64,000 nt of DNA from Acetobacter ascendens (GCF_001766235.1 NZ_CP015164.1:2011001-2075000); one strand, 5' to 3'; positions 16,580 to 26,608 are shown, counted from the first letter of the stretch. Translations and numbers: made by a program. The notes: generated by a model not told the origin, from the letters alone.

Positions 16580-18768
16580 GCACACATTCCCCTTCATCCG
16601 CCGCGCGGTTAAAAACTGGCCGCAGGCGCGTACTGCAAGCGGGCGGCGCATTGTTGCTGGCAACACTGTGGCCCACGCCACGCGGGCGGGCGGCGCAGGC
16701 CACGCAGGCAGGCACCGGCGTGCTGGTGGAAGATGTTGCCGCCCCTTTTGCACCCAATGCCTTTATCCGTATTGCCGCAGACAATACCATTACCCTCATT
16801 TTACCAAACATTGAGATGGGGCAAGGTATTTACACATCCTCTGTGATGCTAATAGCAGAAGAACTGGGGGTAGACCCGTTTGCCGTGCAGATAGAGGCCG
16901 CGCCCCCCGGTGGCGGGGCAGAAATTACCGGCGGTTCCACCTCTATCATGACAGAATGGTTGCCGTTGCGCCAGGCCGGTGCGGCAGCACGCACCATGCT
17001 GGTGCAGGCCGCGGCCACACACTGGGGCGTTGCACCAAAAAGCTGCACAACCGCTACCGGCGCCGTGATACACCGGCCCTCTAACCGCACTCTGCCATTT
17101 GGTGATGTCGCCGCAGATGCCGCCAAACTGCCCGTGCCCAAAAACCCCAAACTGAAAGATGCCGCCAGTTACAAGCTGATTGGCAACAAGCACCATCGAC
17201 TGGATAGCCAGATCAAAGTGGATGGCACAGCCCGCTTTGGCATGGATGTGCAGGTGCCGGGCATGAAAATTGGCACCGTGGCCGCCTGCCCCGTGCAGGG
17301 TGGCACTCTGCGCGGCATGAACCGCAACGCCGCCTTGGCCGTAAACGGTGTGCACGCTGTACTGGTAACAGACAATAAAGATACCGTATGCGTGGTGGCA
17401 GACCATTACTGGGCCGCGCGCAAGGGCCTGAAAGCCCTGCATATTCAGTGGGATTTTGGAAAAAATGCCGACATTACCACCCAGACCATTTATGATGATC
17501 TGCACGCAGGGCTAAACGGCCCGGCCATAGTAGCCAACGCCAAGGCAGATGCGCCAGGTGTGATTGGCAAATCTGGCACCACTTACACAGCCACCTATCA
17601 GCAGCCCTTGCTGGCCCATTCCCCTATGGAGCCCATAAACTGCACCGCCCATGTGCGGCCAGATGGGTGTGATATATGGGCTGGCACGCAGGTGGCCGAG
17701 CGTGCGCGAGATACCGCAGCCGAAATAACCGGCCTGCCCGCCAGCAAAATTACAGTGCACAGCCAGTATATTGGCGGCGGTTTTGGCCGCAGGCTGGAGC
17801 ATGAATACGTGACCCAGTGCGTGCAGTTTGCAAAACAGGTGCCCTACCCGCTGAAAATTATCTGGAGCCGGGAAGAAGACATCACAAAGGACAGGTATCG
17901 CCCGGCCTATGTCGATCAACTCACCGCCGCGCTGGATGACAAAGGATATATCACCGCGCTGCAACATCGCATTGTCGGCCCCGCCGTGGTGGCGCGGTGG
18001 GACCCACCAGAACTGACAAAGGATGGGTATGATGATGATCTCTCCCTTGCCACGGTGGTTACACCCTACACCTACCCCGCCTATCGGCTGGAATTTGCCC
18101 GGCGTGAGGCCCCCGGCATCACCACCGCATGGTGGCGTGGCGTAGGTGGCACGCGCGGCCTGTTTGTGGTGGAAGGGTTTATAGATGAACTGGCCGCCCG
18201 CGCGGGGGCAGACCCTGTGGCCTATCGGTGCGCTATGGTGCAGCACAACCCGCGCGCGCTGGCTGTGCTGGAACGCGTGGCGGAATATGCAGGCTGGGGC
18301 ACACCGATGCCCAAGGGCCGGGCGCGTGGTGTGGCCTTGCAGTTTGCGTTTGGATCCTACATGGCCAGCATTGCAGAAATTGAAATGCCCAGCCCGGATG
18401 AGGTTATCATCCACTGCGTAACTGCTGCGGTAGATTGCGGGCAGGTGATTAACCCGGACCAAGTGATTGCGCAAATAGAGGGCGGGCTAATTTTTGGCTT
18501 TTCCGCCGCCCTGTATAACGAGATCACATTGGAAAACGGGCGCGTGCAGCAGCAGAACTTCAACACATGGCGCGTGATGCGCATGAACGAGGCCCCGCGC
18601 CGCATTGATGTGGTGGTGATGCCCAGCAATGAAGACCCCGGCGGCATTGGTGAAGTTGGCACCGCTGCCGCCGCCCCCCTGCTGGCCAACGCCATGGCAG
18701 CGGCACAAAAGCGGCGTTACCGCAGCCTGCCCCTGCTTTCTGCCCGCAACACGGAAGGGAAAGAGTAA
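16576..18768 (+). CDS. Aldehyde dehydrogenase, molybdopterin large subunit
   Basis: A 730-residue protein starting at 16576, coupled to the small subunit. It opens with a twin-arginine signal (GRRRVLQAGGALLLATLW), so it is exported folded with its cofactor. Molybdenum-binding motifs of the family follow: IEMGQGIYTS, then VQGG/ARFGMDV and QYIGGGFGRRLEHEY, and near the end GGIGEVGTAAAAPLLANA with the catalytic Glu. The enzyme oxidises aldehydes in the periplasm and passes electrons through the Fe-S subunit and cytochrome c to ubiquinone. Substrate assigned from operon layout and the host group, not proven. Confidence 0.85.
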   Translation: MSTHSPSSAARLKTGRRRVLQAGGALLLATLWPTPRGRAAQATQAGTGVLVEDVAAPFAPNAFIRIAADNTITLILPNIEMGQGIYTSSVMLIAEELGVDPFAVQIEAAPPGGGAEITGGSTSIMTEWLPLRQAGAAARTMLVQAAATHWGVAPKSCTTATGAVIHRPSNRTLPFGDVAADAAKLPVPKNPKLKDAASYKLIGNKHHRLDSQIKVDGTARFGMDVQVPGMKIGTVAACPVQGGTLRGMNRNAALAVNGVHAVLVTDNKDTVCVVADHYWAARKGLKALHIQWDFGKNADITTQTIYDDLHAGLNGPAIVANAKADAPGVIGKSGTTYTATYQQPLLAHSPMEPINCTAHVRPDGCDIWAGTQVAERARDTAAEITGLPASKITVHSQYIGGGFGRRLEHEYVTQCVQFAKQVPYPLKIIWSREEDITKDRYRPAYVDQLTAALDDKGYITALQHRIVGPAVVARWDPPELTKDGYDDDLSLATVVTPYTYPAYRLEFARREAPGITTAWWRGVGGTRGLFVVEGFIDELAARAGADPVAYRCAMVQHNPRALAVLERVAEYAGWGTPMPKGRARGVALQFAFGSYMASIAEIEMPSPDEVIIHCVTAAVDCGQVINPDQVIAQIEGGLIFGFSAALYNEITLENGRVQQQNFNTWRVMRMNEAPRRIDVVVMPSNEDPGGIGEVGTAAAAPLLANAMAAAQKRRYRSLPLLSARNTEGKE

Positions 18769-18772
18769 GACC

Positions 18773-20077
18773 ATGACACATGATTTTTCTTTCCTACCCG
18801 CAAAACGTGTGTCCTTTTCTGGCAAAGGCACATTGGCGGCCCTGCTGCTGGCAACCTTATGCCTACCCACCCACGTGGCCCATGCCAACGCTGCCGAGGA
18901 AGGTACACCCGGCAGCACGCCGGTGGAACGCGGGCAGTACCTCACCCGTGCATCGGATTGTGAGGTCTGCCACACAGCCCCCGGCGGCATGCCCTATGCT
19001 GGCGGGCGAGCGTTTAAGTTACCGGGCATGGGAGTGGTGTATTCCACCAACATTACGGCAGATAAGCAGCACGGCGTAGGTGCCTGGAGCGATGCGGAGT
19101 TTGTTGCCGCCGTAAAGCAGGGTGTTTCCCCCGGTGGCAAGCACCTTTACCCCGCCATGCCCTACCCTGCTTATTCGCGCCTGAGTGATCAGGATGTGCG
19201 GGACATTCGGACCTATATGGCCACACTGCCTACATCTGCCACCACCCCGCCAGAAAACAAACTGCGTTTTCCTTTTTCCATACGCAGTTTGATGATTTTC
19301 TGGAACATCGTAAACGGCCCGGCCTCTGCCTACCCGGATGACACCACAAAATCCGCCCAATGGAACCGCGGCCGCTGGTTAGTGGAAGGTGCAGGCCATT
19401 GTGCAGATTGCCACAGCCCGCGCACACTCACTTTTGGGCTTTCCACCAGCAAGGCGTTTGGCGGCAATATGCTCAATGGCTGGCGCATCTATAACATTTC
19501 GTCCGACCGCAAAACCGGTATTGGCGGCTGGACAGATGCCGAACTGGCGCAATACCTTTCCACCGGCCATGCAGATGGCCACGGCACGGCATCTGGTGAT
19601 ATGGCGGACGTTATTGGCCACAGCCTGCGCTACCTTACCCCTGCGGATATTCAGGCTATGGTGACGTATCTGCGCAGCACAAAACCTGTGAACACACCGC
19701 AGGATTCCGTAACCTTCCGCAATACAGCCAGCGGAGATGCCAACCTGCCGCAAAATAGCAGGGGCGCGCGGCTTTATGCCTCGGCCTGTGCGGGCTGCCA
19801 TCTGCCAGATGGCACAGGGCGGCAAAGCAGCTTTGCCAGCATTGCGGGTGGGCGCTCATTGGGTGCGGATAATGGCCGTAACCTGATACAGGTTTTGGTA
19901 AATGGCAGTGGCCTGCAAACCACAACAGGCGTGCAGATTATGCCGCACTTTACAGGGGGTGGTTTAAGCAACCGTGATCTTGCAGATATTACCACGTTTG
20001 TGATGACACACTTTACCACAGCCCAACCGCATGATCTGGAAAAACAGATTGAGCAGATTATAAAAGATCAGGAGTAA
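18773..20077 (+). CDS. Triheme cytochrome c subunit of the aldehyde dehydrogenase
   Basis: A 434-residue secreted cytochrome starting at the ATG at 18773. A signal peptide (LAALLLATLCLPTHVAHANA) is followed by three CxxCH heme sites at residues 63-67, 210-214 and 339-343. This three-heme layout is that of the cytochrome subunits of alcohol, aldehyde and gluconate dehydrogenases in acetic acid bacteria, which take electrons from the catalytic subunit to ubiquinone. Last gene of the operon, followed by a strong terminator. Confidence 0.88.
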   Translation: MTHDFSFLPAKRVSFSGKGTLAALLLATLCLPTHVAHANAAEEGTPGSTPVERGQYLTRASDCEVCHTAPGGMPYAGGRAFKLPGMGVVYSTNITADKQHGVGAWSDAEFVAAVKQGVSPGGKHLYPAMPYPAYSRLSDQDVRDIRTYMATLPTSATTPPENKLRFPFSIRSLMIFWNIVNGPASAYPDDTTKSAQWNRGRWLVEGAGHCADCHSPRTLTFGLSTSKAFGGNMLNGWRIYNISSDRKTGIGGWTDAELAQYLSTGHADGHGTASGDMADVIGHSLRYLTPADIQAMVTYLRSTKPVNTPQDSVTFRNTASGDANLPQNSRGARLYASACAGCHLPDGTGRQSSFASIAGGRSLGADNGRNLIQVLVNGSGLQTTTGVQIMPHFTGGGLSNRDLADITTFVMTHFTTAQPHDLEKQIEQIIKDQE

Positions 20078-20093
20078 GTCTTTCCTGAAAACA

Positions 20094-20140
20094 CAAAAAA
20101 ACCGTGCCGGGTGCGTTTTGCTCCGGCACGGTTTTTTGTA
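20094..20140. terminator. Strong bidirectional terminator
   Basis: AAAAAACCGTGCCGG pairs with CCGGCACGGTTTTTT, a GC-rich stem flanked by A and T runs. It separates the aldehyde dehydrogenase operon from the convergent aldA gene. Confidence 0.92.
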
Positions 20141-20191
20141 TCCGCTACGCCACGCCACACAGTTTAAGTGGGTCGTGGCAGAGTTTGGATA

Positions 20192-21640
20192 TTAGGCGTT
20201 TAGATAAATGGTTTTGGTGCGCACATAGGCTTCTAACCCGTGCTGGCCGTCCTCACCCCCCAATCCGCTTTCACGATACCCGTGGTGGAAGCCCTGCGGT
20301 TCTTCCCCTGAGCCACGGTTGACGTAAATTTCCCCAAAATCCAGCTCCCGGCTCATACGCAGGATACGGGAAAGATCATTGGTGAACAGATAGGCGGAAA
20401 GCCCATAGCGGCTATCATTGGCGCGGGCCAGAGCCTCATCAAAGTCCTTCACCTTGATAAGGGAGAGCACGGGGCCAAACACCTCGTCCTGCACAATGTC
20501 CATATCCGGGGTAATGTCTGTCAGCAATGTGGGGGCGTAGAATGTGCCTTTATCAAAGGCGCCACCCGTAAGGCGTTTGCCACCCAGTTCCAGCTTTGCG
20601 CCCTGCGATACGGCTTTTTGCACAATGCCATCCACTTTTTCCAGTTCGGTTTCGTTCACCTTGGGGCCCATATCGGTGGCATCATCCATCGGGTCCCCCA
20701 CCTTCAGGCTGGCGATACGATCCTTTAAAGCTATGGCAAAGCGATCATACACATCTTCATGCACATAGGTGCGTTCGTTGGCTGTGCACACCTGTCCGGC
20801 ATTGAAGAACCGTGCCGTAACGGCGGCTTCTACCGCTGCGGGAATATCTGCATCTTCCATGACAATAAAAGGTGCTTTACCGCCTAGCTCCAGCCGCACT
20901 TCCTTAAGATGCTCGGCTGCGGCTGCCATAATCTTTTTACCTGCGGGGGTAGAGCCTGTCATGGTAATGAGTGGGGTATCTTTATGCGCCACCAGCGGCA
21001 CGCCCACACCTTGGCCGCTGCCCGTAACCACATTGACCACACCTGCGGGAATACCGGCTTCCTGCACCAGTTCAGCCAGCGCCAGGCCAGAAAGCGGTGT
21101 GCCATCAGCAGGTTTAAGAACAATGGTGTTACCCGCAGCCAGTGCCGGAGCAATTTTACGCGCGCACAAAGCCAGCGGGAAGTTCCACGCGGCAATGGCC
21201 CCTACCACACCATGCGGCACGCGGTCGATCAGGATTTTTTCACCCTCACGTTCACCGGGTATAATTTCCCCCTGAAGCCTGCGGGCATTTTCTGCCGCAA
21301 AACGCAGTAGACCAGCCGCAAAATCTACCTCGGCACGGGCTTCCTTAATGGGTTTGCCCATTTCCGAGGTGATAATGGTGGCCAGACGTTCCTTATCCCG
21401 CTCTACAAGGTTTTTAAACGCGTAAAGATAATCGGCCCGCTGGCTGGCGGGTTTGCTGCTCCACCCCTTAAAGGCAGCTTTTGCGGCGGCCACGGCTTTT
21501 TCTACATCCTGCGGGTTGCCTTCTGCGGCTTGGCCAACTTCTTCCCCCGTAGCGGGGCTGTTGATGGGTGTATAAGTGCCGGATGTGGGTTTGACCCATT
21601 CATTATTGATGAACAGATCCTGCTGTTTGACATCAGCCAT
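20192..21640 (-). CDS. aldA: NAD(P)-dependent aldehyde dehydrogenase, AldA/lactaldehyde type
   Basis: A 482-residue cytoplasmic enzyme. Catalytic residues are Glu251 (LELGGKAP) and Cys285 (AGQVCTANER); GSTPAGKKI forms the cofactor loop and AAWNFPLALCARKIAPALAAG the Rossmann entry. The C-terminal stretch GFHHGYRESGLGGEDGQHG resembles lactaldehyde/glycolaldehyde dehydrogenases rather than succinate-semialdehyde enzymes. AGGAGA stands before the ATG. It lies downstream of a LysR gene and an aldo/keto reductase on the same strand, suggesting joint aldehyde and carbonyl metabolism. The exact substrate is not certain. Confidence 0.8.
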   Translation of the reverse strand: MADVKQQDLFINNEWVKPTSGTYTPINSPATGEEVGQAAEGNPQDVEKAVAAAKAAFKGWSSKPASQRADYLYAFKNLVERDKERLATIITSEMGKPIKEARAEVDFAAGLLRFAAENARRLQGEIIPGEREGEKILIDRVPHGVVGAIAAWNFPLALCARKIAPALAAGNTIVLKPADGTPLSGLALAELVQEAGIPAGVVNVVTGSGQGVGVPLVAHKDTPLITMTGSTPAGKKIMAAAAEHLKEVRLELGGKAPFIVMEDADIPAAVEAAVTARFFNAGQVCTANERTYVHEDVYDRFAIALKDRIASLKVGDPMDDATDMGPKVNETELEKVDGIVQKAVSQGAKLELGGKRLTGGAFDKGTFYAPTLLTDITPDMDIVQDEVFGPVLSLIKVKDFDEALARANDSRYGLSAYLFTNDLSRILRMSRELDFGEIYVNRGSGEEPQGFHHGYRESGLGGEDGQHGLEAYVRTKTIYLNA

Positions 21641-21745
21641 GAGATGTTCTCCTTTTTTCTGAAATTCTGCTTGCAGTATGACGCACGTATGTGTTCATTA
21701 AAAGTAATGATATATCAGTAAACAATTTACAAAAAGTGAACGGTT

Positions 21746-22612
21746 TTAGTCTGTCTCGGATGGGCAAATAGTGTTGATAAACCTGCGCAGCAAAGGTTTT
21801 GCGCCATTGCGCCGCCATACGCAGTAAACCGGGGCTGGGCGTAGCCCCTGCACAGCAAGAACGCGCACATCAACCGGTTCTTTTTGTGCAAAAATAGTTT
21901 TGGGAAAACAGGAAATACCAATACCATCGTGCACACAGGCCCGAATGACATCGTAAGATTCCACTGTCTGAATAGCACGGGGGACAAAGCCCTGCTCTGC
22001 CATCCAGCGTTCAAAGGCGCTGCGGTAAAAGCAATCTGTATGGAACAAAAGCACCGTGGTGCTAGGCCAATGAATATCCTGCAAACTGCAGATATTTAGT
22101 GGGGCCACCAGTACCAGTTCTTCTGTAAAAACAAAGCGGCTTTCAAGAAGCGGATGTACAATGGGGCCATCTGTTATGGCCAGATCCAGTTCCTGATCAT
22201 CCAGCATATGTTCCAACGTATAGCTGGCACGGCGTAGCAGGCGTATTTCTACATCCGGGTGGGCGGCCATAAAGGCAGGCATATATTGAGGCAAAAAATG
22301 TGCCAAGGCCACATCCAGCGCCCCTATACGCAAAATACCACGCGGTACATCGGGCTGAAAAAAGCTTGCAAGGTTATGGGCTTTTTCCACAACATCTCGT
22401 GCCTCATGGTAAAAGAGGCGGCCTTCTGGTGTGGGTATAAGCCGCCCTTTTTCCCTCGCAAACAGATCCTGCCCCAAAAGCTGTTCCAGCTCCTTCAGGC
22501 GCGCCGTAATGTTGGATGCTACGCAGTGCATGCGGCGCGAGGCCGCAACCACCGAGCCCTCCTCCATCACGGCGCAGAAAATCTGCAACTGCGCCAGACG
22601 GAGTGCTTCCAT
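21746..22612 (-). CDS. LysR-family transcriptional regulator
   Basis: A 288-residue regulator. The N-terminal winged helix (LAQLQIFCAVMEEGSVVAASRRMHC, then ITARLKELEQLLGQDLF) is followed by the effector domain (GILRIGALDVALAHFLPQYM). The ATG at 22612 follows the stop of the aldo/keto reductase by only a few bases, so the two are cotranscribed; the aldA gene lies downstream. The effector is unknown. Confidence 0.88.
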   Translation of the reverse strand: MEALRLAQLQIFCAVMEEGSVVAASRRMHCVASNITARLKELEQLLGQDLFAREKGRLIPTPEGRLFYHEARDVVEKAHNLASFFQPDVPRGILRIGALDVALAHFLPQYMPAFMAAHPDVEIRLLRRASYTLEHMLDDQELDLAITDGPIVHPLLESRFVFTEELVLVAPLNICSLQDIHWPSTTVLLFHTDCFYRSAFERWMAEQGFVPRAIQTVESYDVIRACVHDGIGISCFPKTIFAQKEPVDVRVLAVQGLRPAPVYCVWRRNGAKPLLRRFINTICPSETD

Positions 22613-22618
22613 AGTCAA

Positions 22619-23455
22619 TCAGAACTCTTCGTATGTTGCGGGGTCCTGCCCGTGGCTGCGGCCATCTGGGCGGGCAAGGGTTGCCATGTCCTTCATGTCC
22701 TGCTCTGTCAGGGAGAAATCAAAGATATCCATATTGGAAATCTGATGCTCCTTGCTGGCAGCTTTAGGAATAGGCACGCACCCAAGCTGATGGTGCCAGC
22801 GCAGGATAACCTGCACAGAGGACTTGTTGAGCCGCTGGGCAATTTTTTGAATCAGTGGGTCTTGCAGCAGCTTGTTTGCGCGGCCAAGCGGGCTCCATGA
22901 CTGCGTAAGAATGTTCAGCTTTTTGTGCACCGCCCGCATCTCATCCTGCGGGAAGTAAGGCGAAAGCTCAATCTGGTTTATAGATGGCAGAACGCCTGTT
23001 TCTTTCTGCAATTTTTCCAGATGTTCGGGCAGGAAGTTACACACGGCAATAGAACGTACATAGCCACGTTTCTTGGCTTCAATCAGCGCCTGCCATGCTT
23101 CTACATACTTGCCAACCTTGGGGTTGGGCCAATGGATGTAATACAGATCGTAATAATCTAACTGCGCGCGGTAGAGGGATTCCTCAATCGTTGTCAGCGC
23201 TTCGTTGTATTCATGGTGGCGGCCCGGCAATTTGGAGGCAATGCGCAGATCCTCCCGCTTTTTGCCGCTTTTGCGCACGGCATGGCCTACGGCACCTTCG
23301 TTTTCATAATTAAAGGCGCTATCCAGCGCGTGATACCCTACATCCAATGCGCTGACCATTGCTTCCATGCCAGCTATACCGTTCAGCTTGTACGTCCCAA
23401 AGGTAATAACGGGAAAAGTAAGACCATCGTGCAGTGTGATATCGGGGATACCCAA
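22619..23455 (-). CDS. Aldo/keto reductase
   Basis: Best start is a TTG at 23455, with AGGAGA about 8 bases before it, giving 278 residues; the longer frame to 23533 has no ribosome site. The protein shows FGTYKLNG near the start, the catalytic set Asp (ALDVGYHALDSAFNYENE), Tyr in that segment, Lys (RIASKLPG) and His (LYYIHWPNP), and the cofactor-binding end (GCVPIPKAASKEHQ). It reduces carbonyls with NADPH, as in the 2,5-diketogluconate reductase group. Runs into a LysR gene. Confidence 0.85.
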   Translation of the reverse strand: MGIPDITLHDGLTFPVITFGTYKLNGIAGMEAMVSALDVGYHALDSAFNYENEGAVGHAVRKSGKKREDLRIASKLPGRHHEYNEALTTIEESLYRAQLDYYDLYYIHWPNPKVGKYVEAWQALIEAKKRGYVRSIAVCNFLPEHLEKLQKETGVLPSINQIELSPYFPQDEMRAVHKKLNILTQSWSPLGRANKLLQDPLIQKIAQRLNKSSVQVILRWHHQLGCVPIPKAASKEHQISNMDIFDFSLTEQDMKDMATLARPDGRSHGQDPATYEEF

Positions 23456-23599
23456 AACGTGCTCTCCTGAATCTGACGTTAAACGGTAACATGCTGGTTT
23501 TGCGTGCAAAACCATGCCACATGCTATCCCCAACGCCTACCCGAAGGAGAAGTTGCACTGGGCTGTGCTCATGCCTGCCTTGCAGAAGGTGAACACTGT

Positions 23600-24352
23600 C
23601 TAGGGCAAGGGTGGCAAGCCCAAAAGGTTTTCCCTTAGAGCACGAAAGATTTTTTCATAAACCATTAGATCTTCAGTTTCCGGTAATGTCAGATTCAACA
23701 AGATATAGGGCATATCCGGGCGCGTGGTATTCTGCCCCGCAAGCGGCAGCCCTATAAGTGTGGCTTGTGGCGTGTTGTCCTTGGTATCCGGCGCGGAATC
23801 TTCTGCCTGTAGGCCAAAAATTTGCGCCTGATCTTTGGCTGGGGGTGCAGGCTGTTCTGTGCTTTGGGCCGGTGCTGCAACAAGCATATCTTTGTCTTCC
23901 ACAAGTAATCCGCTTTCCAGCAGAATATCTATCAAACACCGTGCGCCTGTTTGTGTATGCGCATGCTTTTTGTGCACCGAAACATCAAGAATATGTGCCG
24001 ATAAATCCTTTTCGCTCATCCCATGCTTCACATGCTCTGTGGCGATAAATTCCATTATGGCAGAATTGCTGGAAACAGCCTTACGCCAGCATGCCTGTGC
24101 ATCAGCCCCAAAAGCGTATTCCAGCGCATGCCCCAACTTTTGGCCTAAAGGCGTAACCGTTTTTTCTGCCCCACCCGCAATAATGCCGATATCCATTAGG
24201 AATTTATTGTTTCTGCTAATAGCAGCAGATCCCATCTTGGTCAGGCGTGCAAGTATATCCAAGGTAGGGTTATCGGGCACATGGCTGTACGCGATAATAA
24301 TCTTCTCCAAGCCTTCAAGAGAGATTTTGGGGAGATGAAAGGAGTCGGTCAT
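23600..24352 (-). CDS. Hypothetical protein, possible winged-helix N-terminus
   Basis: A 250-residue soluble protein. The first 70 residues (LEKIIIAYSHVPDNPTLDILARLTKMG, then ISRNNKFLMDIGII) have the rhythm of a winged-helix domain; residues 100-150 are a second helical part; a low-complexity Pro/Ala/Gln-rich linker follows at about 160-200; and a short conserved-looking end closes it. Not recognised as a named family. It stands alone between the aldo/keto reductase and the amine dehydrogenase cluster. Confidence 0.6.
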   Translation of the reverse strand: MTDSFHLPKISLEGLEKIIIAYSHVPDNPTLDILARLTKMGSAAISRNNKFLMDIGIIAGGAEKTVTPLGQKLGHALEYAFGADAQACWRKAVSSNSAIMEFIATEHVKHGMSEKDLSAHILDVSVHKKHAHTQTGARCLIDILLESGLLVEDKDMLVAAPAQSTEQPAPPAKDQAQIFGLQAEDSAPDTKDNTPQATLIGLPLAGQNTTRPDMPYILLNLTLPETEDLMVYEKIFRALRENLLGLPPLP

Positions 24353-24480
24353 GGTGGCACTCCTGCTCTTTTCCAGAACTTAATTTAAATCTGGCAAGTT
24401 ATGAGCAGGAGAGTCAATAAAAAACTATTACGATTATTTATAATATGATTGCTAAATATTTTATAAATACACATCCAACA

Positions 24481-25071
24481 TCACGCGCGGTTGCGGCGCG
24501 TGTGCTGCATGTAGGTTTGCACCGTGCTGAACCCGCTTTCCCACGCGTTCAGCAGGCTTTCTAGATGCTCACGGTTGTTCACCAACCCACGGGCAATAAG
24601 CGTACCCTGCTGATCGAACAAAAACGCAGCAGGCAGTTTATCTACCTGCAAGGCACGGCCCAGTGCCGGATCATTAATAAACGCAGCAGCAGGTGTGTTG
24701 GTTTGCTGGGCAAAGTGCTGCTGAATGGTTGGGGCATCATCCCCCGCCAGCACCAGTTCCAGATTTTCACGCCCGCAGAAGTTGCGTGCAATAGGAATAA
24801 CCTTGCGAGAGATCGGGCATGTTGCAGAAACAAACAGCACCAGCCGCGGCTTGGCGCCGCCTGCCAGCGCCAACACGCCAGCCGCCAGTGTGTGAAAAGG
24901 CTGCGGTGGGCAGGCATCTCCGGGTTGCGGACCGCGTGAGCTGGTAAGTGCGCCCACTGGAGCAATTTCCTGAAACAAGCGGCGGATACGGCGCAGCATC
25001 AGGCCCATAACAATGCAGGCGGCAAGCAGCACAACAGTAAGGGCAGCATTGGCGTATATCAGGTTCTGCAC
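24481..25071 (-). CDS. Second MauD-like thioredoxin-fold protein, with CPIS motif
   Basis: A 196-residue protein with one N-terminal membrane helix (residues 5-28) and a periplasmic thioredoxin fold. The active site reads SATCPISRKVIP, with Cys85 but Ser88 where MauD has a second Cys, so it cannot cycle a normal dithiol there. The rest (LVLAGDDAP, VDKLPAAFLFDQQGTLIARGLVNNREHLESLL) is clearly MauD. Last gene of the amine dehydrogenase cluster. Probably a helper in light-chain maturation, working by single-Cys chemistry or as a chaperone. Confidence 0.7.
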   Translation of the reverse strand: MQNLIYANAALTVVLLAACIVMGLMLRRIRRLFQEIAPVGALTSSRGPQPGDACPPQPFHTLAAGVLALAGGAKPRLVLFVSATCPISRKVIPIARNFCGRENLELVLAGDDAPTIQQHFAQQTNTPAAAFINDPALGRALQVDKLPAAFLFDQQGTLIARGLVNNREHLESLLNAWESGFSTVQTYMQHTRRNRA

Positions 25072-25119
25072 GGGCTGATCCTTTGTGTTGTGCCGGTGAT
25101 GGGTGAGCGTAACGGGTTT

Positions 25120-26499
25120 TTAAAATGCCCAGATGGCATCACAACTAAACCAGAACATGTTGTTCATGCCGTTATTGGCATAGTTCACGTTTGGATCATC
25201 CGTAGGGGAAACACGGTTAAAGGGCTTTGTGCCGTTAAGGGATTTATCAAGCCGCAGTTCCGGGCGGATGGAAAAAGACCCTTTGGGCAGTTTAAGAAAA
25301 CCGGGGCGATACGTAACACCCACCGTGAGTTCCCCATACGTGGTGCCGGGTGCGTAATCATACGGATAGTTCTGGCCACGCAGTTCGTTCACGTAAGACA
25401 TAGGGGATGTGTTGTTGCCCACCACGCCACCATTGTTATCTCGGAAGATTTCACCACGCGCGTTAAACGTCAGTTCATCGCTGAAATCATGCGCGAAATA
25501 GGCCGTTACACCGTACACATCATCCCGCAGATAATCATCATGGAAGTAGGTGGCGTTCAGGGTGACGGTGGTTTTATCGTTAATTTTGTAGGAGGCCAGA
25601 AGGTCTCCGATATATTCCATATCGTGGTTGGCTTCTCGCCCAATGGCATAGATGCTCTGCTGCGGGCCAAAATAGCCAATAGCGGCAACATCCAGCTTGC
25701 CACCGGCAAGTTCTGTAAACTGCAAACCAAAGTAACCTTTGGGCCGGGTATTGTTTTTGGCATGGCCAAAGGTGGTGGAGTTACCGGCGTTAACACCCAT
25801 AACAAGGGCCATGTGGTCTGTCATATGCCATGTGGCCAGAACACCCACGGTTTCAAACGGCACAATAAAATCGGATGAATAGTTGTAGGAATAAAAAGGC
25901 CGTTCCAGCGCATCTGTGCCTTCAAAACCCTGAATGCCATATTGCTGGCCAATTTGCAGGTCAATCCCGCCTTTTGTCAGCCATGGCAGGTGGGCATCAA
26001 TATGCGCCTGTGTGGGTGTCCACTGGTACATGCCTGTCAGGTTGCCATCACCCATACCAATGGTGGGGTTAAAGCGAGCATCGGAACCGTACAGAACCTC
26101 AAACACAAAACCCAGACCGTAGCCATCGCCCAGTTCTGTTACCGGGTGGGAGAGCGTGCCGGTAATCTGATTAAGTGTGGCCGTATTGGCCCTATCTACG
26201 TAAGACTGCGCCCAGTTGCGGCCTGTTTTGGTCCATGGGTTGCCGTTTACGCCTGCTTCTACCACAATATGGCCTTCAACATCATCAAACCATGAGTGAT
26301 TGGAAGGGCTTTTCAAATTCATCTCATCCTGCTGGACCTGCTTTTTTTCTGCTGCTGTTTCTTCCACCGCCAAAGGGCGCTCGGCATCATCGGGGGTGGT
26401 TTTTTCCTGCGCAAATGCAGGCAATGCTACCAGTTGCAGGGCAAAACACATACCGGCGGACAAACGGTGGCGCAAACGCATGCTCCCTGATACTCCCAT
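25120..26499 (-). CDS. Outer-membrane beta-barrel (porin-like) protein
   Basis: About 459 residues from an ATG at 26499 (26481 also possible). A signal peptide ends at ALPAFA, followed by a short charged region and then alternating amphipathic strands rich in Gly, Tyr and Asn. The protein ends in Phe (DAIWAF), as outer-membrane barrels do. It matches the BBP2-like porin type. Located between the cytochrome c and the second MauD-like gene, it probably lets amines or products through the outer membrane. Confidence 0.65.
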   Translation of the reverse strand: MGVSGSMRLRHRLSAGMCFALQLVALPAFAQEKTTPDDAERPLAVEETAAEKKQVQQDEMNLKSPSNHSWFDDVEGHIVVEAGVNGNPWTKTGRNWAQSYVDRANTATLNQITGTLSHPVTELGDGYGLGFVFEVLYGSDARFNPTIGMGDGNLTGMYQWTPTQAHIDAHLPWLTKGGIDLQIGQQYGIQGFEGTDALERPFYSYNYSSDFIVPFETVGVLATWHMTDHMALVMGVNAGNSTTFGHAKNNTRPKGYFGLQFTELAGGKLDVAAIGYFGPQQSIYAIGREANHDMEYIGDLLASYKINDKTTVTLNATYFHDDYLRDDVYGVTAYFAHDFSDELTFNARGEIFRDNNGGVVGNNTSPMSYVNELRGQNYPYDYAPGTTYGELTVGVTYRPGFLKLPKGSFSIRPELRLDKSLNGTKPFNRVSPTDDPNVNYANNGMNNMFWFSCDAIWAF

Positions 26500-26608
26500 T
26501 ATCCACAAACAACCGCGGCTGGGGGCGGGTTTGCTTCTGTTTTACAATATTGTGGCACCTAAGCCGTGATCTAGCCGAGAGCAGCCCTGTAGAACAGGGC
26601 TTGCCGTG

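Noticed and set aside
17512..18474. A 320-codon frame opposite the molybdopterin subunit
   Set aside because: A shadow of a GC-rich gene; His/Cys-rich with no domain, and the plus-strand gene is unmistakable. The same applies to other long antisense frames, such as 25090-25878.
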